DNA from: Acidobacteriaceae bacterium
GTDB taxonomy: Bacteria; Acidobacteriota; Terriglobia; Terriglobales; Acidobacteriaceae
Direction of reading: 5' to 3'
Length of the DNA stretch: 51,014 bases
Assembly: GCA_027449545.1 (NCBI GenBank)
Contig: DAIDLI010000020.1
Coordinates: forward strand, 1 to 51,014
A program made the translations under genes and the position numbers. Under the pieces are notes generated by a model. The model worked only from the letters and a program-made list of their open reading frames with translations. It did no database searches and had not been told where the DNA came from. This document shows, one piece after another, positions 17,712 through 26,866 of this stretch (positions are counted from its first letter, which is position 1; each line of letters starts with the position of its first letter).

Positions 17712-20138
17712 TTATTCGCCGTACGGCACCCAGATGTTCTTGACCTGCGTGGCGTGCTGGAGGAACCAGCGGCCCTCGGCCTGCGCGGAGTTGAACCAGT
17801 CATAGGCGTGGCCGTCGTTAGTCCACACCTGCTTCATGTTGCCGATGGAGGCGTGGCGCACCAGCGCGGCTTCCTCATCGCTGCGGAAACACCAGATGGC
17901 GTCGATGCCGTCATGCTCGGCGAGAGTTTTCGCCAGCTCCGCGGGCGGCCCGGCGACCAGGTTGACCACACCCGCCGGCACGTCGCTGGTATCGAGCAAC
18001 TGGTAGAGATCGCCGATCACCAGGGGGTACTTCTCTGAAGGCACGGCGACCACGCTGTTGCCCATGGCGATGGCCGGCAGCAGCAGAGAGAGCAGCCCAA
18101 GCAGCGGCGCTTCACTGGGTGCGAGGATGCCGACGGCGCCTACCGGCTCAGGCATCGCGATGGTGATGTTGCGGCCCGGCGGATGATGCACCACGCCTTC
18201 GTATTTGTCGGCCCAGGCGGCATAGCTGAAGATGCGCTGGATGGAGAGATCGGCTTCGGCGGCGGCCTGTTCTTCGCCGGCCACCTGGGCTAAACGCGCA
18301 GCGAGCTCGTCGCGGCGCTGAATGGCGTTCTCGGCCAGGTAATAGAGCACCTGGGCGCGATTGTGGGCCGTGGCACGCGCCCAGCCAGTAGCCTTGCACG
18401 CAGCTTCCACCGCATTGCGAATGTCTTTGCGGTTGCCGAGCGGAGCTTCGCCCAGCAGCTCACCTGCGCGTCCGTAAACCGGGAACGAGTAGCCGGAGTC
18501 GGGTCGCGCCTGCTTGCCGCCGATGTATTGCTTGACCGTGCGATCGATGCCCAAATGGGTAGCGCCGGTTTCCAAACCTCCTGGAGCGGCGGTCCCCTGA
18601 CCGCCGTCAGAGTCTTCTTTCTTCCCGTACGCTTCAATCTTCGCCGTCTTCGCCGCCGCCGGCAGCGAATGCAGCCATTTCGGCGTCAGGTATTCGAGCA
18701 TGCCTTCCCGTCCGCCCTCGCGGCCGTAGCCGGACTCGCGATAGCCGCCAAAGCCGCAGGCGGCGTCGAACTGGTTGGCTGAGTTGATCCACACCACGCC
18801 CGCCTTCACCTGCGCGGCCAGGTCCAGGGCCACATTGATGTTCTCGCTCCAGATGCTAGCGGCCAGGCCATAGACGGTGTTGTTGGCCAGCTCCGCGGCC
18901 TCGGCCGGTGTGCGGAAAGTCATGCCGACCAGCACCGGACCGAAGATCTCCTCCTGCACGACCCTGGCCGCGGGATGCACGTCGGTGAGCAACGTGGGCG
19001 GATAGAAGGAGCCCTTCTCCGGCAGAGCGGTGCGCGGTTGCCAGCAGCACGCGCCTTCCGCGATGCCCTCGTCCACCATGGTGCGGATGGACTCAAGCTG
19101 CGTGGGCGAGACGATGGCGCCGATGTCGATGGACTTGTCGAGCGGCGGCCCGACGCGCAGCGTTTCCATGCGCGCGCGCATTTTGGAATAAAGCGCTTCT
19201 GCGACCCGCTCCTGCACCAGCAGACGCGAGCCCGCGCAGCACACCTGGCCCTGGTTGAACCAGATGGCGTCGACGAGCCCCTCCACGGCGGAGTCGAGAT
19301 CGGCGTCGTCGAACACGATGAAGGGCGACTTGCCTCCCAGTTCCAGCGACAGCTTCTTGGTTGAATGGGCGGTGGCCTTGCGGATGGTGCGGCCGACATC
19401 GGTGGAGCCGGTGAAGGCGACCTTGTCGATGCCGGGATGCTCGATGAGCGCCTGACCGGTCTTGGCGTCACAGGTGAGCACATTGAGCACGCCCGGAGGC
19501 AGACCTGCCTCCACGGCCAGTTCGGCAAAGGCGAGCGCGGTAAGCGGCGTGTAGCGCGCCGGCTTAATGACCACAGTGTTGCCGGCAGCGAGCGCGGGCG
19601 CCACCTTCCAGGCAAACATGAGCAGCGGGAAGTTCCACGGGATCACCTGGCCGACCACGCCGCAGGCGGTGTACTGCGGAAACTCCTGTTCCAGCAACTG
19701 CGCCCAGCCGGCGTGGTGGTAGAAGTGGCGGGCAACCAGGGGAACGTCGATATCGCGGCTCTCGCGGATGGGCTTGCCGTTGTCCATGGTCTCCAGCACC
19801 GCGAGGCGGCGGGAGTGCTTTTGCACCAGACGGGCGAGCGCGTAGAGGTAGCGCGCGCGTTCATGTCCGCTCAGAGCCTGCCAGGCGGGCTGTGCCTTGC
19901 GCGCAGCGGCCACCGCGGCATCCACGTCTTCGCTGTTGCCCCTGGCGACCTCAGCGAGGGTTTCGCCGGTGGAGGGGTCGCTGGTGGCCATGTACTCGCC
20001 ACTGGCCGTCTTCACCCACGCGCCGCCGATGAACTCTTCGAAGCGGCGGTGATGACGGTCGAGCCACTGCACGGCTTCCTTCGGGTCTTCCGGCGCGGCG
20101 CCGTATTCCATGGTGTAGAACTTTTCCGCAATGCTCAC
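17712..20138 (-). CDS. Two-domain aldehyde dehydrogenase, ALDH16 type
   Basis: An 808-residue tandem ALDH. The N-terminal domain (about 1-495) is complete: Asn169 (IPWNFP), Lys192 (IKPA), Glu266 (LELGGKSP) and nucleophile Cys300 in [11 protein letters not shown], almost the numbering of human ALDH2. The C-terminal domain (about 530-808) keeps the fold landmarks ([23 protein letters not shown]) but has no GQ-x-C catalytic segment, so it is probably non-catalytic. This arrangement is that of the ALDH16 family. The start GTG at 20138 has GAAGGAG upstream and gives a normal N-terminus. The gene lies 127 bases downstream of deoC, suggesting it oxidises acetaldehyde or deoxyribose-derived aldehydes. 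A REP-like double hairpin encodes part of the interdomain linker. Confidence 0.93.
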   Translation of the reverse strand: MSIAEKFYTMEYGAAPEDPKEAVQWLDRHHRRFEEFIGGAWVKTASGEYMATSDPSTGETLAEVARGNSEDVDAAVAAARKAQPAWQALSGHERARYLYALARLVQKHSRRLAVLETMDNGKPIRESRDIDVPLVARHFYHHAGWAQLLEQEFPQYTACGVVGQVIPWNFPLLMFAWKVAPALAAGNTVVIKPARYTPLTALAFAELAVEAGLPPGVLNVLTCDAKTGQALIEHPGIDKVAFTGSTDVGRTIRKATAHSTKKLSLELGGKSPFIVFDDADLDSAVEGLVDAIWFNQGQVCCAGSRLLVQERVAEALYSKMRARMETLRVGPPLDKSIDIGAIVSPTQLESIRTMVDEGIAEGACCWQPRTALPEKGSFYPPTLLTDVHPAARVVQEEIFGPVLVGMTFRTPAEAAELANNTVYGLAASIWSENINVALDLAAQVKAGVVWINSANQFDAACGFGGYRESGYGREGGREGMLEYLTPKWLHSLPAAAKTAKIEAYGKKEDSDGGQGTAAPGGLETGATHLGIDRTVKQYIGGKQARPDSGYSFPVYGRAGELLGEAPLGNRKDIRNAVEAACKATGWARATAHNRAQVLYYLAENAIQRRDELAARLAQVAGEEQAAAEADLSIQRIFSYAAWADKYEGVVHHPPGRNITIAMPEPVGAVGILAPSEAPLLGLLSLLLPAIAMGNSVVAVPSEKYPLVIGDLYQLLDTSDVPAGVVNLVAGPPAELAKTLAEHDGIDAIWCFRSDEEAALVRHASIGNMKQVWTNDGHAYDWFNSAQAEGRWFLQHATQVKNIWVPYGE
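18558..18605 (-). repeat. Double-hairpin element inside the ALDH16 linker coding region
   Basis: Read on the minus strand: GGCGGTC-aggg-GACCGCC, then GGTTT-gg-AAACC, then GGCGCTACC. This is the same design and end as the hisG-hisD element at 3943-3990. Here it is in frame and encodes about residues 512-527 of the aldehyde dehydrogenase ([17 protein letters not shown]), exactly between the two ALDH domains. Confidence 0.75.
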
Positions 20139-20220
20139 AGCGTCTCCTTCGAGCGGCTCCCGGACAGATCCGGGTGAGGTTCCATCGCCCCTGCGGGGCT
20201 TTCTCTGCGATACTTTGTGC

Positions 20221-20246
20221 TTTCCCAAATCTCAAAATCGTGGCCT
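20221..20246. repeat. Remnant of the GGTGCCCCA hairpin family
   Basis: TTTCCCAAATCTCAAAATCG is one arm and loop of the hairpin unit seen at 1414-1439 (arm GGTCTC, loop GATTTT, read from the other strand); the second arm has decayed to GTGGCCTGG. It lies in the deoC-aldehyde dehydrogenase gap. A short GCCCC-tgcg-GGGC hairpin lies just upstream at about 20187-20199. Confidence 0.5.
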
Positions 20247-20265
20247 GGCGTCCTCGTCTCGCAGG

Positions 20266-21294
20266 TCATGCCACCGGGTGGCGATAGGTGGCCGAGTAGC
20301 GGCCGGTCAATTGATGCTCAAGCTGCCGCTCGATATCGCCCAACATGCCGCTGGCGCCGAAGCGGAAGAGCGAGGGCTCCAGCCACGGGCGGCCCAGCTC
20401 GTCTTTCATCAGCGCCAGCCAGTCGAGCGCCTGCTTGGCGGTGCGGATGCCGCCCGCCGGTTTGAATCCCACCGCCATGCCGGTGCGGTCTGCGTACTCG
20501 CGAATGCAGCGCACCATCACCAGCGAAACCGGCAGCGTGGCGTTCACGCTCTCTTTTCCGGTGGAGGTCTTGATGAAGTCCGCGCCAGCCATCATCGCTA
20601 CCCAGCTTGCCCGCGCCACGTTACGCAGGGTCATCAGGTCGCCCGTGCCGAGGATAGCTTTGAGATGCGCCGTCCCCGCGGCCTGGCGGAACGCTGCGAT
20701 CTCGTCATAAAGCGCTTGCCACTCGCCGTTGAAGACGTGAGCGCGGGTGATGACAATATCGATCTCCTGGGCGCCGGCCTCCACGCTGCGATGAATCTCG
20801 GCCACGCGCTCGGCGAGCGGCGAAAGCCCGGCAGGAAAGCCGGCCGAGACCGCCGCCACCGCAATGCCCGAGCCTTCAAGCGCCTTCACCGCGGTCTCCA
20901 CAAAGGTGTGGTAGACACAGACCGCGCCAACGGTCAGATGCAGGTCCTCGATGCCCAGGCCTTCCACAATGTGGCGCTGGAGCGGATTGCGTGCCTTGGC
21001 GCAGAGCCGGCGCACACGGTCGGCCGTATCGTCGCCACTGAGCGTGGTCAGGTCCATGCAGGCAATGGCGCGCAAGAGCCAGGCGGCCTGGTTCTCCTTC
21101 TTCACCGTGCGCCGCGTGACGTGGGTGGCAGTGCGCCGCTCCACCGCGCTGGTGTTGACGCGCACCTCATCCACCCAATCGGGGTTGAGCGGGATGCCGC
21201 GATTGGGCTCGAGCGCGCGCCCGTGCAGCACCACCGGAATCGGCTGGACCGCGCGCGCTGCGCCCGGGTTGGAGGTTGCAGGCTGAACGCTCAT
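20266..21294 (-). CDS. deoC: Deoxyribose-phosphate aldolase DeoC
   Basis: A class I aldolase splitting 2-deoxyribose 5-phosphate into glyceraldehyde 3-phosphate and acetaldehyde. The Schiff-base lysine is in HLKAILGTGDL (Lys212) and the second catalytic lysine in DFIKTSTGK (242-247). The protein is 342 residues against about 220-260 for most DeoC; an N-terminal extension of about 75 residues (PNRGIPLNPDWVDEV... and RRTVKKENQAAW) precedes the barrel, as in the longer DeoC forms. The ATG at 21294 follows AGGAGAAGG. A TATATT at about 21314-21319 may be its -10 box. The downstream aldehyde dehydrogenase makes a deoxynucleoside-degradation pair plausible. Confidence 0.94.
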   Translation of the reverse strand: MSVQPATSNPGAARAVQPIPVVLHGRALEPNRGIPLNPDWVDEVRVNTSAVERRTATHVTRRTVKKENQAAWLLRAIACMDLTTLSGDDTADRVRRLCAKARNPLQRHIVEGLGIEDLHLTVGAVCVYHTFVETAVKALEGSGIAVAAVSAGFPAGLSPLAERVAEIHRSVEAGAQEIDIVITRAHVFNGEWQALYDEIAAFRQAAGTAHLKAILGTGDLMTLRNVARASWVAMMAGADFIKTSTGKESVNATLPVSLVMVRCIREYADRTGMAVGFKPAGGIRTAKQALDWLALMKDELGRPWLEPSLFRFGASGMLGDIERQLEHQLTGRYSATYRHPVA

Positions 21295-21330
21295 TGCGCC
21301 TTCTCCTGAAACGAATATATCCCTGCCATA

Positions 21331-21367
21331 AAAAACACGGGCTCCCCTGTCCAGGGACAGGAGAGCC
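21331..21367 (-). terminator. Intrinsic terminator before deoC
   Basis: On the minus strand GGCTCTCCTGTCC and GGACAGGGGAGCC form a 13-bp stem with one mismatch and a very small loop, followed by CGTG and six U residues (21331-21336 region). It lies 75 bases after the DUF6282-like gene stop and 36 bases before deoC, so it separates the two transcription units. A role as an attenuator in a deoC leader is possible but has no other support. Confidence 0.85.
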
Positions 21368-21441
21368 GCATTCAGGAAAGGGGTAGAAGAGGAAGAATAA
21401 ACCCGGCGGCGCGGCAACGCAATCAGCGCCGCGCCCGACGA

Positions 21442-22368
21442 TTATCCGAGGAGGCTTTCCGGGTTGTTCACGGCCATGCGGCGCAGCTCGCTGGCGGCAA
21501 AGCCGGCATCGAGAAACTTCTGCGCATACATGGCAAAACCCTCGGCCACACCGGGGTTGATCTTCTGGCCGAGGTCAGTGGAGAGCAGAACGCGCTCGCA
21601 GCCGGTCTCGCGGATGTTCGCAAAGACCGTCTCCCATGACGCCTTGCCTGTGTAGGTTGTGGTGAAGCAGTGCTCGATGAGCGCGCCCATGCCGGCCAGT
21701 TCCTTCTGGTCGGCGGCAGAGAGGTTCTGCGAAGGAAATTCGGCGTGGGTCACGATCACCTTGCGCAAGCCCATCTCGCGGGCGGCGCGCACCAGCGCGA
21801 AGATCTCGTTGCGGCTCACGTGACCGGTGGCCAGGATCATCTCATGCTGGGCGATGATCTCCAGGCACTGCCGCGCCTCTTCCGTCAGCCGGCCCTGCCC
21901 GTCAACAACCGAGATGGGCGGTGGCGCGATGCCGGTGCTGGCCAGTTCGCGCTGGATCTTGGCCCAGAAGGGCAGCTTGTCGCCGCCCTGGGTGCGGCCC
22001 GCGGTCTCGTTGGCTGCGTCAACCGTGGGCATCCACACCAGTTCGCAACCGCCGCGGCCGGCGATCTCCAGCGCCACCGGGTTCAGACCTCCGATACTGT
22101 GATTCAGCGTGATGGTGCCGAGCGCCCGGATGCCTGGCACCGCGTTGCAGACAACCGCGGCGCGTTCTGTGGTGGGAACATAGTGCGACTTGAGCGCGAA
22201 GCCGCGCAACCCGTGGGAAAGAAACTCGCGCGCGAGTCCAAGATCGTCGATCCTGCGGTCGATCACGTCAGGAGCCACGTGCACATGCAGGTCGTATGCC
22301 CCTTCAATTGCTTTCCATGCCGCGTCGGAAACAGAAACTCCCGGTTCCGCCAGTTCTGAGGTGCTCAT
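21442..22368 (-). CDS. DUF6282-like metal-dependent hydrolase
   Basis: A 308-residue protein of the amidohydrolase/PHP-like type. A metal site begins with AYDLHVHVAPDV (His28, His30) and later has LATGHVSRNE, VTHAEFPSQ and LSTDLGQKINPG, the pattern that I associate with DUF6282 and phosphotriesterase-like lactonases. Start ATG at 22368 overlaps the MFS stop (ATGA), so the pair is translationally coupled; the ATG at 22437 would lie inside the MFS gene. The likely role is hydrolysis of the compound imported by the partner transporter, perhaps a lactone or cyclic amide; this is inference from context only. Confidence 0.75.
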   Translation of the reverse strand: MSTSELAEPGVSVSDAAWKAIEGAYDLHVHVAPDVIDRRIDDLGLAREFLSHGLRGFALKSHYVPTTERAAVVCNAVPGIRALGTITLNHSIGGLNPVALEIAGRGGCELVWMPTVDAANETAGRTQGGDKLPFWAKIQRELASTGIAPPPISVVDGQGRLTEEARQCLEIIAQHEMILATGHVSRNEIFALVRAAREMGLRKVIVTHAEFPSQNLSAADQKELAGMGALIEHCFTTTYTGKASWETVFANIRETGCERVLLSTDLGQKINPGVAEGFAMYAQKFLDAGFAASELRRMAVNNPESLLG

Positions 22369-23738
22369 GAGGACCTTTCTAGAAGCGCCTTGCTGCTGTG
22401 CCCGAGCAGGGCCACGAAGAAGGCGGTGAGAATCCACGCGCCTGCGATATAGGCAAAGACGCTTTTATAGCCATAGTGGGTGTAGATAAACGCAATCAAG
22501 AGGGGCCCAATCGCATTCGCCAGGCGGCCCGCCCCGTAGGCCAGTCCTGTGCCGGAGTTGCGGATCGCCGAGGGAAAGGCCTCGGCTGTATAGGCATAGG
22601 CAAGCGGCGTGCTGGTATGCAGAAACATCTCCACCAGCAGGCCGAAGATGATGATGAAGTCAACGCGGAACGTGAGCCCGTAAAACGCGCCGCAGAGGGC
22701 AATCAGCAGCGCAATGCCTGAAAGCGTCCACTTGCGGTCGAACTTATCCGAGAAGAGCCCGGCCAGCATGGCTCCGGGAATCGCCGCCAGCGACATCGTC
22801 GAGGACCAGGTGAGCGAATGCACCAGCGAGAAGCCGTGCGCTACCAGCAGTGTAGGGACCCAGGCAGTGAAGCCGAAGAAGCCCATCGTAAGGCAAACCC
22901 AGGTGAGCACCAGGATGACGGTGCGGGATCCATGTGTGCGGCTAAAGAGATCCCAGAAATTGCCACCCTCCTCCACCACTGGCAGTGGGAGATCTTCGAC
23001 GGCCGGAAGTTCGCCGGCCTCGGCGCGGATGCGGCCTTCGATGCGGCTCACTACGACATCGGCCTCATCGAATCGGCCCTTGTTCTCGTACCAGCGCGGC
23101 GACTCTTCGAGTGCACCGCTGATGAAGGGAAAAAGCAGGCCCAGCCCGCCCCACACGAAGATCAGGCGCCACCCCCAGGGAGCCATCGGGGCGCACAGGC
23201 GGGCAACGAACGCCGTGGCAGGAATGCTCACCAGGCCGATCATCATGATCCAGCCCTGGAAGCTGCCCCGCACCCGGGCGGGATAGATCTCGCTGATATA
23301 GGCGATGCCGACCACGGTCATGGCGGAGATGCCCACGCCGGTCAGAAGCCGGGCCACGAAGAGGCTGGCCGGGTTCCAGGCAAAGGCGTTCAGCAGCGAA
23401 AAGCTGCCATAGAACATGGTGGTCAGCGTCAGAGCCCTCTTGCGCCCAATCTGGTCGGAGATGACTCCGCCGATGAGCGAGCCCACGAACATGCCGGCAA
23501 AGGTAGCCGAACTGAAAAGGGCAATCGCCGTCACCCGCACGTGCCAGAACTTCATGATGGCTGGCGAGGCAAACGAGAGGGTATTGATGTCGGCCATGTC
23601 GAAGAAAAAGACAAAGCCCAGCACCCACATCAGGATGAAATGGAACCGGGTAACCGGCAGGCGGTCGAGGCGCGCGGCCACGGGAACGCGCACCTGCGTG
23701 CTGCGGACTGCGATGCGACCCACTGTGGACACCCGCAT
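22365..23738 (-). CDS. MFS transporter, metabolite:H+ symporter type
   Basis: A 12-helix major facilitator of about 457 residues from the sugar-porter/aromatic-acid symporter side of the superfamily. It has the loop-2 motif GGVISDQIGRKRALT, the symmetrical LFSDKFDRKW in the second half, and ISEIYPARVRG / AEAFPSAIRNSGTG signatures typical of SP/AAHS members. The ATG at 23738 is preferred; a TTG three codons upstream is also open. Its stop overlaps the start of the DUF6282-like hydrolase gene, so the two act together. It is an importer by family; the substrate is unknown. Confidence 0.85.
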   Translation of the reverse strand: MRVSTVGRIAVRSTQVRVPVAARLDRLPVTRFHFILMWVLGFVFFFDMADINTLSFASPAIMKFWHVRVTAIALFSSATFAGMFVGSLIGGVISDQIGRKRALTLTTMFYGSFSLLNAFAWNPASLFVARLLTGVGISAMTVVGIAYISEIYPARVRGSFQGWIMMIGLVSIPATAFVARLCAPMAPWGWRLIFVWGGLGLLFPFISGALEESPRWYENKGRFDEADVVVSRIEGRIRAEAGELPAVEDLPLPVVEEGGNFWDLFSRTHGSRTVILVLTWVCLTMGFFGFTAWVPTLLVAHGFSLVHSLTWSSTMSLAAIPGAMLAGLFSDKFDRKWTLSGIALLIALCGAFYGLTFRVDFIIIFGLLVEMFLHTSTPLAYAYTAEAFPSAIRNSGTGLAYGAGRLANAIGPLLIAFIYTHYGYKSVFAYIAGAWILTAFFVALLGHSSKALLERSS

Positions 23739-24139
23739 TGCCTCCAAGCCTGGTCTTTTCAGTTCTTGCCGGACCTGCCGGGGAAGAAAATGGGCCTTGC
23801 ATCTGGACTGCGATGGAACTGAGAACCGCAGCCGGGGATTCGCCAGGGTGGCCCGCGCCGTGCTCGCATTCTATCTCCCTATAGAAGCGATGCACATCTC
23901 TCCAGGGTAACCATCGGCCTGCCAGGCTTAGAAAAGCTTTAGCGAGCCTTACACAACTGTGTCAAGAAAAAACTTCGGCGCCGCCGAAAACCGGCGTCCG
24001 CCATGAGGAGGTTGCGGCAGGGAGCGCCCCAGCTCCCGCCTCCCCAACCTGCGCCCTCTACCTCATCGGGCACTCCAGATCCTTCTCCCACCTGCGCATC
24101 CGGCAGTCCACCTGGAATGAAGACCGCATCCAAACGGGC
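23739..24139. other. Divergent intergenic region, MFS and MscS genes
   Basis: About 400 bases without an independent gene. From about 23939 the frame of the channel gene is open upstream of its ATG and reads PTCALYLIGHSRSF..., but no ATG, GTG or TTG start was found in that frame, so it is treated as non-coding. The region should carry both divergent promoters; I could not identify them with confidence. Confidence 0.5.
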
Positions 24140-25177
24140 ATGAACAGCTCGCTGGTGCAGCTGGTCGGCCCCAACCATACCCTCCAGATTGGAGGCGTAA
24201 AGCTCCTGGGGGCCAACGCCGATGATGGCCGCAAGTTGCTGTTCTCGGTCATCTTTTTTCTGGGACTCTATTGCATCAATCGCCTTTTGCGCTGGCTGGC
24301 GGACAAAATCGGCGGCCGGAAGCAGACCGTCGCCTTCTGGACCGGCCAGGGGATCAGTCTGGTGCTGTTCCTCTTCGGGGTGGTGGGCTTTGTCTCCATC
24401 TGGTTCGACAATCCCTCCCGGCTGGCTACGGGCGTAGGCTTGGTTGGGGCAGGGCTCGCCTTTGCCATGCAGAAGGTGGTCACCAGCTTCGCCGGGTATT
24501 TTGTGATTCTCCGCGGCAAGACCTTCAACATCGGCGACCGCATCACCATGGGCGGGGTACGCGGGGATGTCATCGCCTTGAATTTCATTCAAACCATCAT
24601 CATGGAGATGGGCGAGCCTCCCGCCGTGCAGCAGGACGATCCCGGCATGTGGGTGCACAGCCGCCAATACTCCGGGCGTATCGTCACCATCTCCAACGCC
24701 GAGATCTTCGAGAAGCCGGTGTACAACTACACCCGCGACTTCCCTTACATCTGGGAGGAGATGCACCTGCCCATCTCCTACAAGGATGACCGGACCCGCG
24801 CCGAGCAGATCATGTTGGACGCAGTGGGACGGCACACCACCGACATCGCCAACCTGGCGGAACCCGAGTTGCAGCGCCTGCGCGAACAGTTCTTCATTGA
24901 ATCCTCGGAGATCCGTCCGCGGGTGTTCATGCGCCTGACCGATAACTGGGTGGAACTCGCGGTGCGTTTTCTCTGCCGCACCCACGATATCCGCGCGCTC
25001 AAGGACGCGATCAGCCGCGACATTCTCGCGGGCCTGGAAGAGGCCGGGATCGGCATCGCTTCGAGCACATACGACATCGTGGGATTCCCGCCCTTGCGCT
25101 TGGAAGATTCCACTCTGAAAGTGATGGCAGCAAATGCTCAAAACACCGCGCCCTCTCAGCGCTCCCGCGCCGTGTAA
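24140..25177 (+). CDS. Small-conductance mechanosensitive channel, MscS family
   Basis: A 345-residue inner-membrane channel that opens under membrane tension to protect against osmotic downshock. Two hydrophobic helices (about 32-50 and 71-90) precede the pore helix GVGLVGAGLAFAMQKVVTSFAGYFVIL, and the beta-domain motif FNIGDRITMGGVRGDVIAL follows; the rest forms the cytoplasmic vestibule. The beta domain has a longer loop (EMGEPPAVQQDDPGMWVHSRQYSGR) than in E. coli MscS. The start ATG has no strong ribosome site. It is divergent from the MFS/hydrolase pair. Confidence 0.9.
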   Translation: MNSSLVQLVGPNHTLQIGGVKLLGANADDGRKLLFSVIFFLGLYCINRLLRWLADKIGGRKQTVAFWTGQGISLVLFLFGVVGFVSIWFDNPSRLATGVGLVGAGLAFAMQKVVTSFAGYFVILRGKTFNIGDRITMGGVRGDVIALNFIQTIIMEMGEPPAVQQDDPGMWVHSRQYSGRIVTISNAEIFEKPVYNYTRDFPYIWEEMHLPISYKDDRTRAEQIMLDAVGRHTTDIANLAEPELQRLREQFFIESSEIRPRVFMRLTDNWVELAVRFLCRTHDIRALKDAISRDILAGLEEAGIGIASSTYDIVGFPPLRLEDSTLKVMAANAQNTAPSQRSRAV

Positions 25178-25282
25178 AGCGTCCTGAGCGCAGCATCCTT
25201 GCGGGTGACCTGGCGCTCTCGCGGCAGCCTCTAACAGCGAGGGGAAACCTTGGAGATCCATCCGGGCATCCCCTGGTACAGG

Positions 25283-25298
25283 CGCGTCTTCGGACGCG
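25283..25298. other. UUCG-type hairpin upstream of the methyltransferase
   Basis: CGCGTC-ttcg-GACGCG is a perfect 6-bp stem with a stable UUCG tetraloop on the plus strand. It lies in the 270-base gap between the MscS and RlmI-like genes. There is no U-tract. It could be part of the 5' leader of the methyltransferase gene or a processing site. Confidence 0.5.
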
Positions 25299-25447
25299 AT
25301 GGAATCAGCCAGGCGAGAACCATGGGGGGGACATTCTGCGCCGCACCGGACCGGTCGAGATCGTCTCTTTCCGTTGAGCGCGCACCCTCCCCGGCAAGCC
25401 TGCGCGCCTTTCGCTTCTCCGCGGGGCATACTACCCTGAAGAGCAGG

Positions 25448-26845
25448 ATGAAGACCGAGAAACGATCGACCCCCGGCAGCAAGACGCCAACGGCAGCGAA
25501 GCCGGCGAAGTCTGCTGCGTCCACCATGAAGTCCAAAGCCCCGCATCGCCACGCTGAGCCTGCACGGCCAGAGAGTGCCGGTAGACGCCGTTCTGAGAGC
25601 GAGCCAGGCGGCGCCGTTCAGGGCGCGGTGATCGGCAGGCGCGCCGCGGAACGCCTGCAACGCGGGCACCTCTGGGCCTACGCCTCCGATATCGAATCGC
25701 TCAGGATCGACGACCCGGAGAATCCCCCGGCACTGTTGCAAGTTGCCGACAACCGCGGCCTGCTGCTGGGCACCGCCCTTTACAGCCCTGCGTCGCAAAT
25801 TGCGTTGCGGCTCATCTCGCGCGAAGCCATCGGCGAGCCGGAGTGGCTCGACCTGCTTTCGCAGCGGCTCACCGCGGCGATCGACCGCCGCCAGCAATTC
25901 CTTTCGCCGGAGACGGACGCCTGCCGGCTGTGCTTCAGCGAGGCCGATGCCCTGCCCGGCCTGGTGATCGACAAGTACGGTTCGCTGATCGTCGTGCAAC
26001 GGCTGGCGCGGGGCCTGATGACGCCCGGCGTGCAGGAGCGGCTGGTCTCCGTTCTGCGCAGCCAACTTGCGCCCAGCGCCATTCTGGAACGGCCCGATCC
26101 GCGCATCCGCGAGTTGGAGGGCCTGCCCGCGCCCGGGGTCGAGCCGCTCTGGCAGACCAGCCGGCAGAAGAACGCGAATTCGTTCCGGGTGCAGTTCCAC
26201 CTCAACGGTCTCAAGCTGCACTACGATGCCAATGCCGGCCAGAAGACCGGAGCCTTTCTCGACCAGCGTCTGAATTACGTAGCAGCGCGAGACTGGGCGC
26301 GGCAGCTCGGGACCACCGGACGCGCCCTGGACGTCTGCTGCTACCAGGGCGGATTTGCCCTGCACCTGGCCCAGGTCTGCCAGTCGGTCACCGGCATCGA
26401 CGCCTCGCGCGCCTCACTCGAGGTGGCGGAAGAGAATCTGGAGGCCAATCGCGAGCGGCTTTCCGCGCAGGTGGACTGGCTGGCAGGCGACGCCTTCGCC
26501 GTGTTGCGCGACTGGTCGGACGCCGGCGAGCGCTACGACACCATCGTTCTCGATCCGCCGGCCTTCGCCAAGACACACCGCGCCGTGGAAGGCGCCCTGC
26601 GCGGTTACAAGGAGCTGAACCTGCGGGCGCTGAAGATGCTTCGTCCCGGCGGCCTGCTGGTCACCTGCTCGTGCTCGCACCACGTTTCGCCGGCCGATTT
26701 CGAGGCGGCGGTAGCCTCCGCGGCGGCCGATACGCACCGCCGCGTGCGCCTGCTGGAACGCCGCGGCGCCGCTCCCGATCATCCCGTGGTGTTGAACCTG
26801 CCGGAAACCGAATACCTGAAGTGCTTGGTGCTGGAGGTCGAGTAG
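25448..26845 (+). CDS. Class I SAM-dependent rRNA methyltransferase, RlmI-like
   Basis: A 465-residue protein related to RlmI (23S rRNA m5C1962 methyltransferase). After a low-complexity Lys/Pro/Ala-rich N-terminus of about 55 residues (MKTEKRSTPGSKT...) come the PUA-like domain (VIGRRAAERLQRGHLWAYASDIE), the QKTGAFLDQR motif, the SAM-binding DVCCYQGGFALHLAQ, and the catalytic VLDPPAFAKT and TCSCSHHV blocks. I prefer the ATG at 25448 (AAGAGCAGG upstream); the frame is open further upstream but the added sequence is not conserved-looking. The basic N-terminus could contact RNA. No operon partner is evident. Confidence 0.88.
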   Translation: MKTEKRSTPGSKTPTAAKPAKSAASTMKSKAPHRHAEPARPESAGRRRSESEPGGAVQGAVIGRRAAERLQRGHLWAYASDIESLRIDDPENPPALLQVADNRGLLLGTALYSPASQIALRLISREAIGEPEWLDLLSQRLTAAIDRRQQFLSPETDACRLCFSEADALPGLVIDKYGSLIVVQRLARGLMTPGVQERLVSVLRSQLAPSAILERPDPRIRELEGLPAPGVEPLWQTSRQKNANSFRVQFHLNGLKLHYDANAGQKTGAFLDQRLNYVAARDWARQLGTTGRALDVCCYQGGFALHLAQVCQSVTGIDASRASLEVAEENLEANRERLSAQVDWLAGDAFAVLRDWSDAGERYDTIVLDPPAFAKTHRAVEGALRGYKELNLRALKMLRPGGLLVTCSCSHHVSPADFEAAVASAAADTHRRVRLLERRGAAPDHPVVLNLPETEYLKCLVLEVE

Positions 26846-26866
26846 GGACTGGAAGGACCGACAGCC

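Noticed and set aside
21295..21441. A riboswitch before deoC
   Set aside because: The only structure is a plain terminator hairpin with a U-tract; no aptamer core was recognised, so a terminator for the upstream gene is the simpler reading.
23939..26365. An 808-codon minus-strand open frame across the MscS and methyltransferase genes
   Set aside because: It is antisense to two recognised genes, and its His/Arg/Leu-rich translation matches no protein.
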